Positions 8,064 through 15,755 of a stretch of 64,000 bases of DNA are shown one piece after another. The notes below the pieces were generated by a model. That model was not told where the DNA came from. It was given only the letters and a program-made list of their open reading frames with translations, and did no database searches. The position numbers and the translations under genes were made by a program. The stretch's first letter is position 1; each line of letters starts with the position of its first letter. The stretch comes from Streptomyces sp. LUP47B (lineage in GTDB: Bacteria; Actinomycetota; Actinomycetes; Streptomycetales; Streptomycetaceae), in the NCBI RefSeq assembly GCF_001746295.1, contig NZ_MJAH01000005.1, positions 117,723 through 181,722 on the forward strand, written 5' to 3'.

Positions 8064-8998
8064 GCGGTCCTCCCGAGGGTCTCGATGCCGGTCGTGGTGC
8101 CGTGGTACTCCACGGCATCCCTGGTCAGGTCCATGAACGCCTCCTCCAGCGACACGGTCCGCGCGCTCAGCTCGAACAGGGCGATCCCTTGCTCGGCCGC
8201 CTTCAACCCGATCTCGCGGGCGGTCAGCCCGGTCACCTGCAGTTCCTCGGAGCCGACCTGGCCGGTGACGTCGACGCCCGGCCCGGCGAGCACGTCCCGC
8301 AGCCGCGCCGGGTCCTGCGTCGCCACCTTCACGGTGTCTCCGCCCGCCTCGCGGATGAGCGCCTCCACGGTCGTGTCGGCCAGCAGCCGCCCGCGCCCCA
8401 CGATGATCAGGTGGTCCGCCACCAGGGCCATCTCGCTCATCAGGTGCGAGGACACGAACACCGTCCGGCCCTCGTCGGCGAGCCCCTTGAGCAGGTTGCG
8501 GATCCAGAGCACGCCCTCCGGGTCCAGCCCGTTGACCGGCTCGTCCAGCATCACCGTCTGCGGGTCGCCCAGCAGGGCGGCGGCGATGCCGAGCCGCTGG
8601 CCCATTCCGAGGGAGAAGGCGCCGGCCCGCTTCTTCGCCACACTGCCCAGCCCGGCGAGATCGATGACCTCGTCGACCCGGCGGCCCGGAATGCCATGAG
8701 TCAGCGCGAGGGCCCTGAGGTGGTTGTACGCCGAACGGCCGGGGTGGATCGACTTCGCCTCCAGGAGCGCGCCGACCTCCTGGAGCGGCGCCTGGTGGCG
8801 GGCGTAGTGGCTGCCGTTCACGGTGACGGAACCGCTCGTCGGGGCGTCGAGGCCGACGATCATGCGCATGGTCGTGGACTTGCCCGCGCCGTTCGGCCCC
8901 AGGAAGCCGGTCACCGTGCCCGGCTTCACGACGAAGTCCAGTCCGTCGACGGCTGTCTTCTCGCCGTACTTCTTGGTCAGCTGCCGTGCGTCGATCAT
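8060..8998 (-). CDS. ABC transporter ATP-binding protein (DrrA/CcmA type)
   Basis: This 312-residue ATPase starts MIDARQLTKKYG. Walker A is GPNGAGKSTTMR near residue 38, the signature motif LGMGQRLGIAAALLGDPQTVMLDEP near residues 135-160 includes Walker B, and the switch His is in SSHLMSEMALV. The C-terminal 90 residues form the extra domain seen in DrrA-like exporters. It is the first gene of a four-gene operon (ATPase, permease, kinase, regulator), with 4-bp overlaps at two junctions. The ATG at 8998 is chosen over an upstream in-frame start because the conserved first beta-strand begins here. The Shine-Dalgarno sequence is weak (GAAAGAA). Confidence 0.92.
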   Translation of the reverse strand: MIDARQLTKKYGEKTAVDGLDFVVKPGTVTGFLGPNGAGKSTTMRMIVGLDAPTSGSVTVNGSHYARHQAPLQEVGALLEAKSIHPGRSAYNHLRALALTHGIPGRRVDEVIDLAGLGSVAKKRAGAFSLGMGQRLGIAAALLGDPQTVMLDEPVNGLDPEGVLWIRNLLKGLADEGRTVFVSSHLMSEMALVADHLIIVGRGRLLADTTVEALIREAGGDTVKVATQDPARLRDVLAGPGVDVTGQVGSEELQVTGLTAREIGLKAAEQGIALFELSARTVSLEEAFMDLTRDAVEYHGTTTGIETLGRTA

Positions 8999-9532
8999 TC
9001 GCGTTCTTTCTGTCGGGCTCCGGCGTCCGACACTTCGACGCCGCACCGGCAACGCTAGGTGCCGGATCACCCCGGTGCGGTGGTACCGGGAGGCTGATCT
9101 GGGCCATACGCGTGGTACCGCGGTACTACGCGCTCACCTGCGATGCTTCCCGTGTCCGCCGGCTCCACCGTGGTTGCGCCAGCCAGCCGGCCCCCACGGA
9201 AGCGCGACCCACCCGCGCGGCACTCGGCACCCCGGACCCGCCCCGCGCTCGAACCAGCGCAGCTGACGGACCGTCACGCGCGGACGGGCGATGAGAGAAG
9301 ACACTGACCACCGGTGCCCAAGCGAGCGACGGCGACGGCCGCGTGCCGCCTCTGCCTTGCCGGCCGCGGGGTGTCCCGCGTGCACTCGTCCCTGGTGACC
9401 TCAAGCAGGCCCTCAAACTGTCGAGTCAGGTGACCACCACGGCTGCCGCATCCTGTTACGTCCCGGCCGCCCGCACGCTGCCGCACGTCGGCATCAACCG
9501 CCCAGGCAACTTCACCGGCACATCGCTACAGC
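8999..9532. other. Intergenic region upstream of the exporter operon
   Basis: This stretch of about 530 bp has no convincing gene on either strand; the open frames are short and lack start signals. It must hold the promoter of the exporter operon at its left end and includes the palindrome at 9109-9132. Nothing else recognisable was found, including no RNA gene. Confidence 0.5.
9109..9132. promoter_or_regulatory. 24-bp imperfect palindrome, candidate operator
   Basis: The palindrome is centred on GGTACCGCGGTAC with arms CGCGTGGTACCG and CGGTACTACGCG; only one base pair departs from perfect symmetry. It lies 111 bp upstream of the ATPase start. A further GGTACC occurs at 9082-9087. It is a plausible binding site for the operon's response regulator. 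Confidence 0.45.
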
Positions 9533-10498
9533 TCAGCGCACCCTCCCCCGTGGCTTCAACGGCAGCGGTGGCAGCTCCGGAGCGGGCAGTGGGGCTCCGT
9601 CGTAGCCCTTCACCTCGCCGAAGCGGGACCCCGTCATCCAGTCCTCGCGGGCCTGCTCGATCTCCTGCTGGGATCGTCCGATCCAGTTCCAGAACATGAC
9701 GAGCTCCTCCTCGAACGGCTCGCCGCCCAGGAGCATCAGGCCCGCGTCCGACTCGGCGCGCAGCGGGAGTTCGGTGCGGCCGCAGCCGAGGTAGAGCATC
9801 GAGCCGGGCAGGAGCGGTACGCCGTCCACGTGGGCCTCGCCGGACATGGACAGGACGGCGTACTCGAAGTCCGGTACCAGGGGCAGGCGTACGTCCGCGC
9901 CGCGGGCGAGGGACAGGTCGGCGCCGACGATGGGGGTGTACGCCGTTCCGGGTGAGCGTGCGCCGTCGAGGTCGCCCAGGATCAGCGTGGCCGTCAGGCC
10001 GGGTGCCGTGATCTGCGGCAGCTCGGCGTGGTGCTCGAAGCGCGGGTCGGTGTGCCGGTGGCCGTCCGGCAGAGCGACCCAGAGCTGGGCGCCGTGCAGG
10101 AAGCGGGCGTGGGACTTCGGGCTCTCCTCGGAGTGGCTGATCGCGCGACCGGAGGTCATCAGCCCCAACTCACGGGGGCGGATGGTCTGGAGGCTGCCGG
10201 TGGAGTCGCGGTGCAGCACCTCGCCCTGGTGCAGCCAGCTCACCGTCTGCAGGCCCATGTGCGGGTGCGGGGGCACCTGCATGCCCGGCTCGTCGGCGAT
10301 GTCGTCGGGGCCGTAGTGATCGACGAAACACCAGGCGCCGACCATGCGGCGGCCCAGGTTGGGAAGAAGCCGGCGTACCTCGCTGGACTCGCCGAGCTTG
10401 ACGCGCCGAGGGCTCAGGAGTTCGCGCACGGGTTCCGCCACCACGAAGCCGCGTCCGCCGCACAGGGCGGGAACCGGCTCGCGATCAAGATTGCTCAT
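9533..10498 (-). CDS. Pirin family protein
   Basis: This 321-residue cupin-fold protein has the pirin hallmarks. The N-terminal domain has PHPHMGLQTVSWLHQGEVLHRDS near residues 75-97, supplying the metal-binding His residues, then RPRELGLMTSGRAISHSEESP. The C-terminal pirin domain follows (LFLGGEPFEEELVMFWN-like segment near residue 265). Some bacterial pirins are quercetin dioxygenases and others are redox-linked co-regulators; this sequence does not decide between them. The ATG at 10498 is preferred to a TTG 9 nt upstream. It is divergent from a MarR gene across a 136-bp promoter region containing direct repeats. Confidence 0.88.
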   Translation of the reverse strand: MSNLDREPVPALCGGRGFVVAEPVRELLSPRRVKLGESSEVRRLLPNLGRRMVGAWCFVDHYGPDDIADEPGMQVPPHPHMGLQTVSWLHQGEVLHRDSTGSLQTIRPRELGLMTSGRAISHSEESPKSHARFLHGAQLWVALPDGHRHTDPRFEHHAELPQITAPGLTATLILGDLDGARSPGTAYTPIVGADLSLARGADVRLPLVPDFEYAVLSMSGEAHVDGVPLLPGSMLYLGCGRTELPLRAESDAGLMLLGGEPFEEELVMFWNWIGRSQQEIEQAREDWMTGSRFGEVKGYDGAPLPAPELPPLPLKPRGRVR

Positions 10499-10594
10499 GA
10501 CGCCCAACCTAGACCCGTGAGGCGATTCCCGTCAGGTCCTCCCTCCGGGCTCCGCGACGGTCGTTCCGCGGGCCGCCTGTGATCCGGCCGGAAA

Positions 10595-10621
10595 ATAGTA
10601 GCCATGGATATAGTAGCCATG
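10595..10621. promoter_or_regulatory. Repeated ATAGTAGCCATG element in the pirin/MarR promoter region
   Basis: The 12-mer ATAGTAGCCATG occurs at 10595-10606 and again at 10610-10621, with a 15-bp period. The segment 10604-10620 also has dyad symmetry (ATGG-N-TA ... TA-N-CCAT). It lies just upstream of the MarR start and is an obvious place for autoregulation and for control of the divergent pirin gene. Confidence 0.5.
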
Positions 10622-10634
10622 TACTGTATCGAGC

Positions 10635-11117
10635 ATGAGTACGGCATCCGAGGGCGCGACGCCCGGTTTCCTGGTCTGGCGACTGTCGATGAAGTGGCGG
10701 GTCGCGGTCGACCGCGCGGTGGCGCCGCTGGGCCTGACCCACGCCCAGTACTCGCTGGTGGCATCGCTGTACGGCATGCAGAGCGGCGGCGAACGCCCGA
10801 GCCAGCGACGCCTCGCCGACCAGACCGGCCTCGAACCGCTCTACGTCTCCAAGCTGGCGCGCTCCCTGGAGAGCGCCGGACTCCTGGAACGCACCCGGGA
10901 TCCCCGCGACCCGCGCGCGGTGCAACTGGCGCTGACCGAGGAGGGCCGTGAGCGGACCCTGCGCGCCATCAAGGTCGTCCAGGGGCTCCTGGAGCAACTG
11001 CTTGCCCCGCTCGGAGGCCTGGACAGCGCGCGCACGCGGGAGTTCAAGCGCGAGCTGGCGACCCTGCTCGACGCACCTCTCGACCCGACGAACGTGAACC
11101 TGGAGGAGCAGTCATGA
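10635..11117 (+). CDS. MarR family transcriptional regulator
   Basis: This 160-residue winged-helix regulator has core helices LTHAQYSLVASLYGM, then RRLADQTGLEPLYVSKLARSLESAGLLER (recognition helix), with the wing DPRDPRAVQLALTEEG at about residues 85-100. No good Shine-Dalgarno sequence precedes the ATG at 10635. The upstream AT-rich stretch ends about 10 nt away, so the transcript may be leaderless. Its stop overlaps the start of the next gene (ATGA). It probably regulates the divergent pirin gene and its own two-gene operon. Confidence 0.88.
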   Translation: MSTASEGATPGFLVWRLSMKWRVAVDRAVAPLGLTHAQYSLVASLYGMQSGGERPSQRRLADQTGLEPLYVSKLARSLESAGLLERTRDPRDPRAVQLALTEEGRERTLRAIKVVQGLLEQLLAPLGGLDSARTREFKRELATLLDAPLDPTNVNLEEQS

Positions 11118-11560
11118 CCACCACCACTCCCGTCCTCAACCCCCGCGTCATAGCCCTGGCCCACTACGCCGCCCGCGCACTTCTCGAGAACGTCCTGGCC
11201 CGCCACGGCGCGACCTTCCAGCAGTCCGTCACCCTGCGGCTCGCCGCCGTCGCCGAGGGCCCGGTCGAGCGTGACCGCATCGTCGAGGACCTGGTCGGCG
11301 CACTGAAGATCGACGCGACGGAGGCGCACTCCGTGGTCGACGAGCTGATCTCCGCGGGACTGCTGGCTCCCCAGGAGCCGTCCCAGGTGCGGATCACGGA
11401 CACCGGACGGAAGCTGTTCGAGACGACGTCCGCCGAGACCGCGCCCATCTCCGCCCGGGTCTACGCCGGCATCCCGGAGGAGGACCTCGCGGTCGCCGGA
11501 CGCGTACTGAGCCTCATCACCGAGCGGGCCGACGAGGAGCTCGCCGCCCTGAACAAGTAG
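11114..11560 (+). CDS. MarR-like winged-helix protein
   Basis: This 148-residue protein is translationally coupled to the preceding MarR gene by a 4-bp overlap. The middle part, including IVEDLVGALKIDATEAHSVVDELISAGLLAP and VRITDTGRKLF, resembles the helix-turn-helix and wing of a MarR protein, but the family match is weaker than in its neighbour. Two consecutive MarR-like genes in one operon could form a heterodimer, or one could be a ligand-sensing partner. The start ATG at 11114 lies within a clear GGAGGAG context. A strong terminator follows 13 bp after the stop. Confidence 0.75.
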   Translation: MTTTTPVLNPRVIALAHYAARALLENVLARHGATFQQSVTLRLAAVAEGPVERDRIVEDLVGALKIDATEAHSVVDELISAGLLAPQEPSQVRITDTGRKLFETTSAETAPISARVYAGIPEEDLAVAGRVLSLITERADEELAALNK

Positions 11561-11573
11561 CCGAACACGCGAC

Positions 11574-11604
11574 CGGGCCCGGTTCCGTACAGGAACCGGG
11601 CCCG
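11574..11604. terminator. Strong bidirectional hairpin terminator
   Basis: A perfect 13-bp stem (CGGGCCCGGTTCC with its complement) closes a 5-nt GTACA loop. It sits between the stops of convergent genes at 11560 and 11613, so it can end both transcripts. There is no U-tract, which is usual in Streptomyces. Confidence 0.85.
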
Positions 11605-11612
11605 CACACGTC

Positions 11613-13007
11613 TCAGGCCGCCACGCCCCTCTTGCCCCGCCGGTGGGCGACCTCACCGAGGATCACGTCGGCGACGACGAAGCCGGCCAGCGGAATGCCG
11701 AGCAGCGGCACGAAGTAGCCGAGGACGGCGACGACCACCACGCCGGGTACCAGGATCTGCGGCGGGACCTGCTGCCAGGCGCCTCGCGGGATCGGCCGGC
11801 CGAAGGCGGAGCCGCGACCGCGCTGCCACCACATGCGGTAGCCCCACACGATCAGCAGGACCAGCGACAGCGCCAGGAGCATCAGGGCGATCTGGTTGAC
11901 CAGCCCGAACAGGACGCCGGTGTGCAGGTCGATGCCCCAGCGGGTGAGCTTGGCGAGCAGCGGGTAGTCGGCGAACCGCACCGTGTCGGTGACCTCACCG
12001 CTGGTGGGATCGACGGCGACCGCGTCCTGCTTCTCGGGCCAGCTGCGCTGCACCTGTCGTACGACATAGGCCGACGACTCGTCGGCGGGCGGCACGAGTT
12101 CGACGGGGTCACCGAGCCCTTGGGCGCGGGCGGCGGCCAGCACCTTGTCGAGGCCGACGCCGTGCTCGGCGCCCCCGGCCGAGGCGGACGCGCCGTGGCC
12201 CGCGTGGTCGCCGCCCGTGGCCGCGGAGACCGAGGGCGTGGACTGGCCCAGGGAGGTGCGGAGTTCGTCGATGTTGGCGCCTGCGTACGTCGACCAGGTC
12301 AGTCCGGTCGCCGACAGGAAGACGAAGCCGGCCGCGGCCCAGACGCCGACGCTGCCGTGCAGTCCGAGGGTGCGGCGCCGCCCGCTGGTACCGCGGACCT
12401 TGCGCAGGGCGCGCCGGCGGGAGAACCACAGCACGATGCCGCCGCCCGCGATCACCCACAGCCAGCTGGCGGCGAACTCGCTGTAGAGGCGGCCGTTCTC
12501 GCCGAGGTGGAGGTCGCGGTGGAACTCGTCGATCCAGGTGCGCAGCGGCAACGCGCCGGTGGAGCCGTACTGTTCCAGCGCGCCGCGCACCTTGCCGGTG
12601 TACGGGTCGACGAACACGGCGAGGGTGTGGTTCGGGTCGACTCCCTTGACGCCGGACAGCATCACCCTGGTCGTCGCGTCGTCCTCGGGGGAAGGACGTA
12701 CGGCCGAGACGGTGCCCTCGGGGTGCGCCTTGCGGGCGGCTGCGACCTGGGTGGAGACGGGCAGCTTGCTGTCGCCGACGGCGGCGACGGTCATCTGGTC
12801 CCGGTAGACGATCTTCTCGGCCTGGAACGCGCCGGCGTACAGGAAGCCGGTGACGGCGGCGATGAGGAGGAAGGGGGCGACGAGAACGCCGGCGTAGAAG
12901 TGCAGACGCAGCACGAGCGGGCGCAGCGGTGCCCATCTGCTGGGGGCCGGCGCGGGGGCGGCCGGTTGCGGGGCCTCGTCGGTGGTCGTCGAGGGGGCGA
13001 TGGACAT
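11613..13007 (-). CDS. PepSY-associated transmembrane protein
   Basis: This 464-residue integral membrane protein belongs to the PepSY_TM family (PiuB-like), often linked to siderophore or iron uptake and to ferric reduction. The first helix, LRLHFYAGVLVAPFLLIAAVTGF near residue 35, and the last paired helices (ALMLLALSLVLLIVWGYRMWW and the segment after PQILVPG) flank two extracytoplasmic PepSY-like stretches. A His-rich patch GGDHAGHG in the middle could bind metal. His residues near the membrane segments (RLHFYAG, DEFHRDLHLG, DLHTGVL) recur in the family. It is convergent with the MarR pair. No direct iron-uptake neighbour is seen. Confidence 0.82.
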   Translation of the reverse strand: MSIAPSTTTDEAPQPAAPAPAPSRWAPLRPLVLRLHFYAGVLVAPFLLIAAVTGFLYAGAFQAEKIVYRDQMTVAAVGDSKLPVSTQVAAARKAHPEGTVSAVRPSPEDDATTRVMLSGVKGVDPNHTLAVFVDPYTGKVRGALEQYGSTGALPLRTWIDEFHRDLHLGENGRLYSEFAASWLWVIAGGGIVLWFSRRRALRKVRGTSGRRRTLGLHGSVGVWAAAGFVFLSATGLTWSTYAGANIDELRTSLGQSTPSVSAATGGDHAGHGASASAGGAEHGVGLDKVLAAARAQGLGDPVELVPPADESSAYVVRQVQRSWPEKQDAVAVDPTSGEVTDTVRFADYPLLAKLTRWGIDLHTGVLFGLVNQIALMLLALSLVLLIVWGYRMWWQRGRGSAFGRPIPRGAWQQVPPQILVPGVVVVAVLGYFVPLLGIPLAGFVVADVILGEVAHRRGKRGVAA

Positions 13008-13143
13008 CGGCGGCTTCTCCGAGGGCTGGGGACGGTGGCGGTCCAGTAGTCGGAGGAAGGGGGGATCGAGTTCCCGGGACTTGAAGTGACCCGCATCACA
13101 CGGGAAGCGCGCGGCTCGCCCGGCGCCATGGCATCCTGGCGCG

Positions 13144-13788
13144 ATGGCAACTCCGAGTCATCGCACGCCCCTTGCCGAATTGGTCGAGGAACTCCTGGCC
13201 ACCGACGGTCCGCTGCCGATCGTGGCGGCCGGCGAACCGGTCCTGCGGCGGCCCACCGAGCGCTACGACGGCCAGCTGGACGCCGGCCTCCTGTCCCGCT
13301 TCGTCGAGGCCCTGCGCGTCACGATGCACGCGGCGCCCGGCGTGGGGCTGGCCGCTCCGCAGGTGGGTGTTCCGCTGCGCATCGCGGTGATCGAGGACCC
13401 GGCGCCCGTACCGGAAGAGGTGCGGGTGGCCCGTGGGCGGGTCCCGCAGCCCTTCCGGGTCCTGGTCAATCCGTCGTACGAGCCGGTCGGCACCGAGCGG
13501 GTGGCGTTCTTCGAGGGCTGTCTGAGTGTGCCGGGGTGGCAGGCCGTGGTGGCACGGCCCGCTCAGGTACGGCTGACGGGCGAGGACGAGAAGGGCCGCA
13601 CGGTCGACGAGGTGTTCGGCGGCTGGCCCGCGCGGATCGTCCAGCACGAGACGGACCACCTCGACGGCATGCTGTACCTCGACCGCGCCGAGTTGCGCTC
13701 GCTGTCCTCGAACCAGGCGATGGCCGAGCGGTGGACGCAACCGACGCCGGAGCAGGCGGCCGCGTCCCTCGGCTTCGAGCTGCCCTAG
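13144..13788 (+). CDS. def: Peptide deformylase
   Basis: This 214-residue enzyme removes the formyl group from the N-terminal Met of nascent proteins in the cytoplasm. All three diagnostic motifs are present: GVGLAAPQ at residues 67-73, EGCLSVPG at 125-131 with metal ligand Cys126, and QHETDHLDG at 167-175 with metal ligands His168 and His172 and catalytic Glu169. The length is normal for a type I/III actinobacterial deformylase. Streptomyces carry several def genes, so this need not be the housekeeping copy. Its TAG stop overlaps the TAG stop of the convergent oxidoreductase within a shared CTAG. Confidence 0.95.
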   Translation: MATPSHRTPLAELVEELLATDGPLPIVAAGEPVLRRPTERYDGQLDAGLLSRFVEALRVTMHAAPGVGLAAPQVGVPLRIAVIEDPAPVPEEVRVARGRVPQPFRVLVNPSYEPVGTERVAFFEGCLSVPGWQAVVARPAQVRLTGEDEKGRTVDEVFGGWPARIVQHETDHLDGMLYLDRAELRSLSSNQAMAERWTQPTPEQAAASLGFELP

Positions 13789-15215
13789 TTGTCCCGGTAG
13801 GCCTCAAGGAGCCGCAGCCACACCTCGCTGATCGTCGGGTACGACGGGACCGCGTGCCACAGCCTGCTGATCGGGACCTGGCCCACGACCGCGATCGTCG
13901 CGGAGTGGATCAGTTCGCCGACGCCGGGGCCGACGAAGGTGACACCGAGGAGGATCTCGCGTTCCAGGTCGACGACCATGCGGGCCCGCCCTCGGTAGCC
14001 GTCGCCGTAGAGACCGGCGCCCGACACCGAGGCGAGGTCGTAGTCGACCGCGCGGACCCGGTGGCCCGCCTGTTCGGCCTCCGCCAGGGAGAGGCCCACC
14101 GCGGCGGCCTCCGGGTCGGTGAAGACGACCTGGGGTACGGCGTCGTGGTCGGCGGTCGCGGCATGGGCGCCCCAGGGGCCCGCCTGTACCGGGGCCCCGG
14201 AGGCCCGGGCGGAGATCGCCGCGCCCGCGATGCGCGCCTGGTACTTGCCCTGGTGGGTGAGGAGCGCGCGGTGATTGACGTCGCCGACCGCGTAGAGCCA
14301 GTCGCTGCCGGTCACCCGGAGGCTGTCGTCGACCTCCAGCCAGGTGCCGGGCTCCCGGCCGATCGTGTCGAGGCCGATGTCGTCGGTGTGCGGGGCGCGT
14401 CCGGTGGCGAAGAGGATCTCGTCCGCCACGATACGGTCGCCGGTGCCGGTGACGACCACGACGGTGCCGTTCTCGCGGGTGACCGACTCGACCGACGTGC
14501 CGGTGCGGACCTTCACGCCTGCTTCGGTGAGCCCGTCGGCGACGAGTTCGCCGGCGAACGGCTCCATGCGGTTGAGCAGGCCCTTCCCGCGCACGAGAAG
14601 GGTGACCTGCGAGCCGAGTGCCTGCCAGGCCGCGGCCATCTCGGTGGCGACCACTCCCCCGCCGACCACGACGAGCCGTCCAGGCGCAGCCTTGGCGCTG
14701 GTGGCCTCGCGGCTGGTCCAGGGCTTGACCTCGTCGAGGCCCGGCAGGTCGGGCAGGACGGCCCGGGTGCCGGTGCAGACGGCCACGGCGTGCCGGGCGG
14801 TCAGCACCTTCCGTATGCCGTCGGGGCCGGTGACCGTGACCGTGCGCTCTCCCGTCAGACGGCCGTGGCCGCGGTGGAGCTCGGCGCCGATGCTCTCCAG
14901 CCAGCCGATCTGGCCGTCGTCCTTCCAGTTCGAGGTGAAGTAGTCCCGGCGTGCGAGAACCGCGGCCGTGTCGAGGGGGCCCTGCACCGAGGCGCTCAGG
15001 CCCGGCAGGCGGCGCGCGTCCGCCTGGGCGATCACCGGCCGCAGCAGGGCCTTGCTGGGCATACAGGCCCAGTAGGAGCACTCTCCGCCGACCAGCTCGC
15101 TCTCCACGACCGCGGTGGAGAGGCCGGCCGCGCGGGTGCGGTCGGCCACGTTCTCCCCCACGGGCCCGGCACCCAGAACCACAACGTCGTAGGCGATGTT
15201 TTCCGTTTCCGTCAT
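13785..15215 (-). CDS. FAD/NAD(P)-dependent disulfide oxidoreductase (dihydrolipoamide dehydrogenase/mercuric reductase-like)
   Basis: This 476-residue class I pyridine nucleotide-disulfide reductase starts with YDVVVLGAGPVGENVA (FAD site). Its redox motif is GGECSYWACMPSK, near residues 40-52. The CxxxxC pair is intact although the loop is unusual: SYWA replaces the common LNVG/VNVG. A second dinucleotide fold (RLVVVGGGVVATEMAAAW near 175) precedes ATGRAPHTDDIGLD and the C-terminal dimerisation domain. The usual C-terminal HxxxxE catalytic pair is not obvious. The C-terminal part reads LWHAVPSYPTISEVWLRLLEAY, with His and Glu in comparable places. The substrate is unknown. It is divergent from a thioredoxin gene 144 bp away, a suggestive redox neighbour. 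Confidence 0.85.
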   Translation of the reverse strand: MTETENIAYDVVVLGAGPVGENVADRTRAAGLSTAVVESELVGGECSYWACMPSKALLRPVIAQADARRLPGLSASVQGPLDTAAVLARRDYFTSNWKDDGQIGWLESIGAELHRGHGRLTGERTVTVTGPDGIRKVLTARHAVAVCTGTRAVLPDLPGLDEVKPWTSREATSAKAAPGRLVVVGGGVVATEMAAAWQALGSQVTLLVRGKGLLNRMEPFAGELVADGLTEAGVKVRTGTSVESVTRENGTVVVVTGTGDRIVADEILFATGRAPHTDDIGLDTIGREPGTWLEVDDSLRVTGSDWLYAVGDVNHRALLTHQGKYQARIAGAAISARASGAPVQAGPWGAHAATADHDAVPQVVFTDPEAAAVGLSLAEAEQAGHRVRAVDYDLASVSGAGLYGDGYRGRARMVVDLEREILLGVTFVGPGVGELIHSATIAVVGQVPISRLWHAVPSYPTISEVWLRLLEAYRDN

Positions 15216-15359
15216 GGGCCCAGTCTGGTGGTTGGTGTGCGCGCGGGCCACCAGGGGTACGCGCGCCGCATACCGAGTGGTGACAGCTGCGGAATACCCG
15301 GCGGACAGGCCGTGTTGTGCCGACGGCTTCGCTCCGAGACCAGGAAGAGGGATCACGTC

Positions 15360-15746
15360 ATGAGCAGCACCGTGGAGCTCACCAAGGAGAACTTCGACCA
15401 GATGGTCACGGACAACGAGTTCGTCCTGATCGACTTCTGGGCGTCCTGGTGCGGTCCTTGCCGCCAGTTCGCCCCGGTCTACGAGAAGGCCGCCGAGGAC
15501 AACCCCGACCTGGTGTTCGGCAAGGTGGACACCGAGGCGCAGCCGGAGCTGGCCCAGGCCTTCGGTATCCAGTCCATCCCGACGCTGATGATCGTCCGCG
15601 ACCAGGTCGCGGTGTTCGCCCAGCCCGGGGCGCTGCCCGAGTCCGCCCTGACGGACGTCATCGGGCAGGCCCGCAAGCTGGACATGGACGAGGTCCGCAA
15701 GTCCGTGGCCGAGCAGCAGGCCCAGGCCGAGCAGAACGGCGAGTAA
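15360..15746 (+). CDS. trxA: Thioredoxin
   Basis: This 128-residue protein has the thioredoxin fold and the active site FWASWCGPCRQFAPV, with Cys31 and Cys34. The conserved cis-Pro region IQSIPTLMI is near residue 78. It carries a charged C-terminal extension rich in Glu/Gln after the usual end of thioredoxin (about residue 110). It reduces protein disulfides in the cytoplasm. The ATG at 15360 follows GGAAGAGGG at good spacing. The gene converges on the aldehyde dehydrogenase gene with 9 bp between stops and is divergent from a disulfide reductase gene. Confidence 0.93.
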   Translation: MSSTVELTKENFDQMVTDNEFVLIDFWASWCGPCRQFAPVYEKAAEDNPDLVFGKVDTEAQPELAQAFGIQSIPTLMIVRDQVAVFAQPGALPESALTDVIGQARKLDMDEVRKSVAEQQAQAEQNGE

Positions 15747-15755
15747 CGCCCCGGA

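Noticed and set aside
13086..15359. A long + strand open frame leading into the thioredoxin gene.
   Set aside because: Only the last 128 codons are thioredoxin. The rest is antisense to the oxidoreductase gene and overlaps the deformylase gene; the ATG at 15360 has a proper ribosome binding site.
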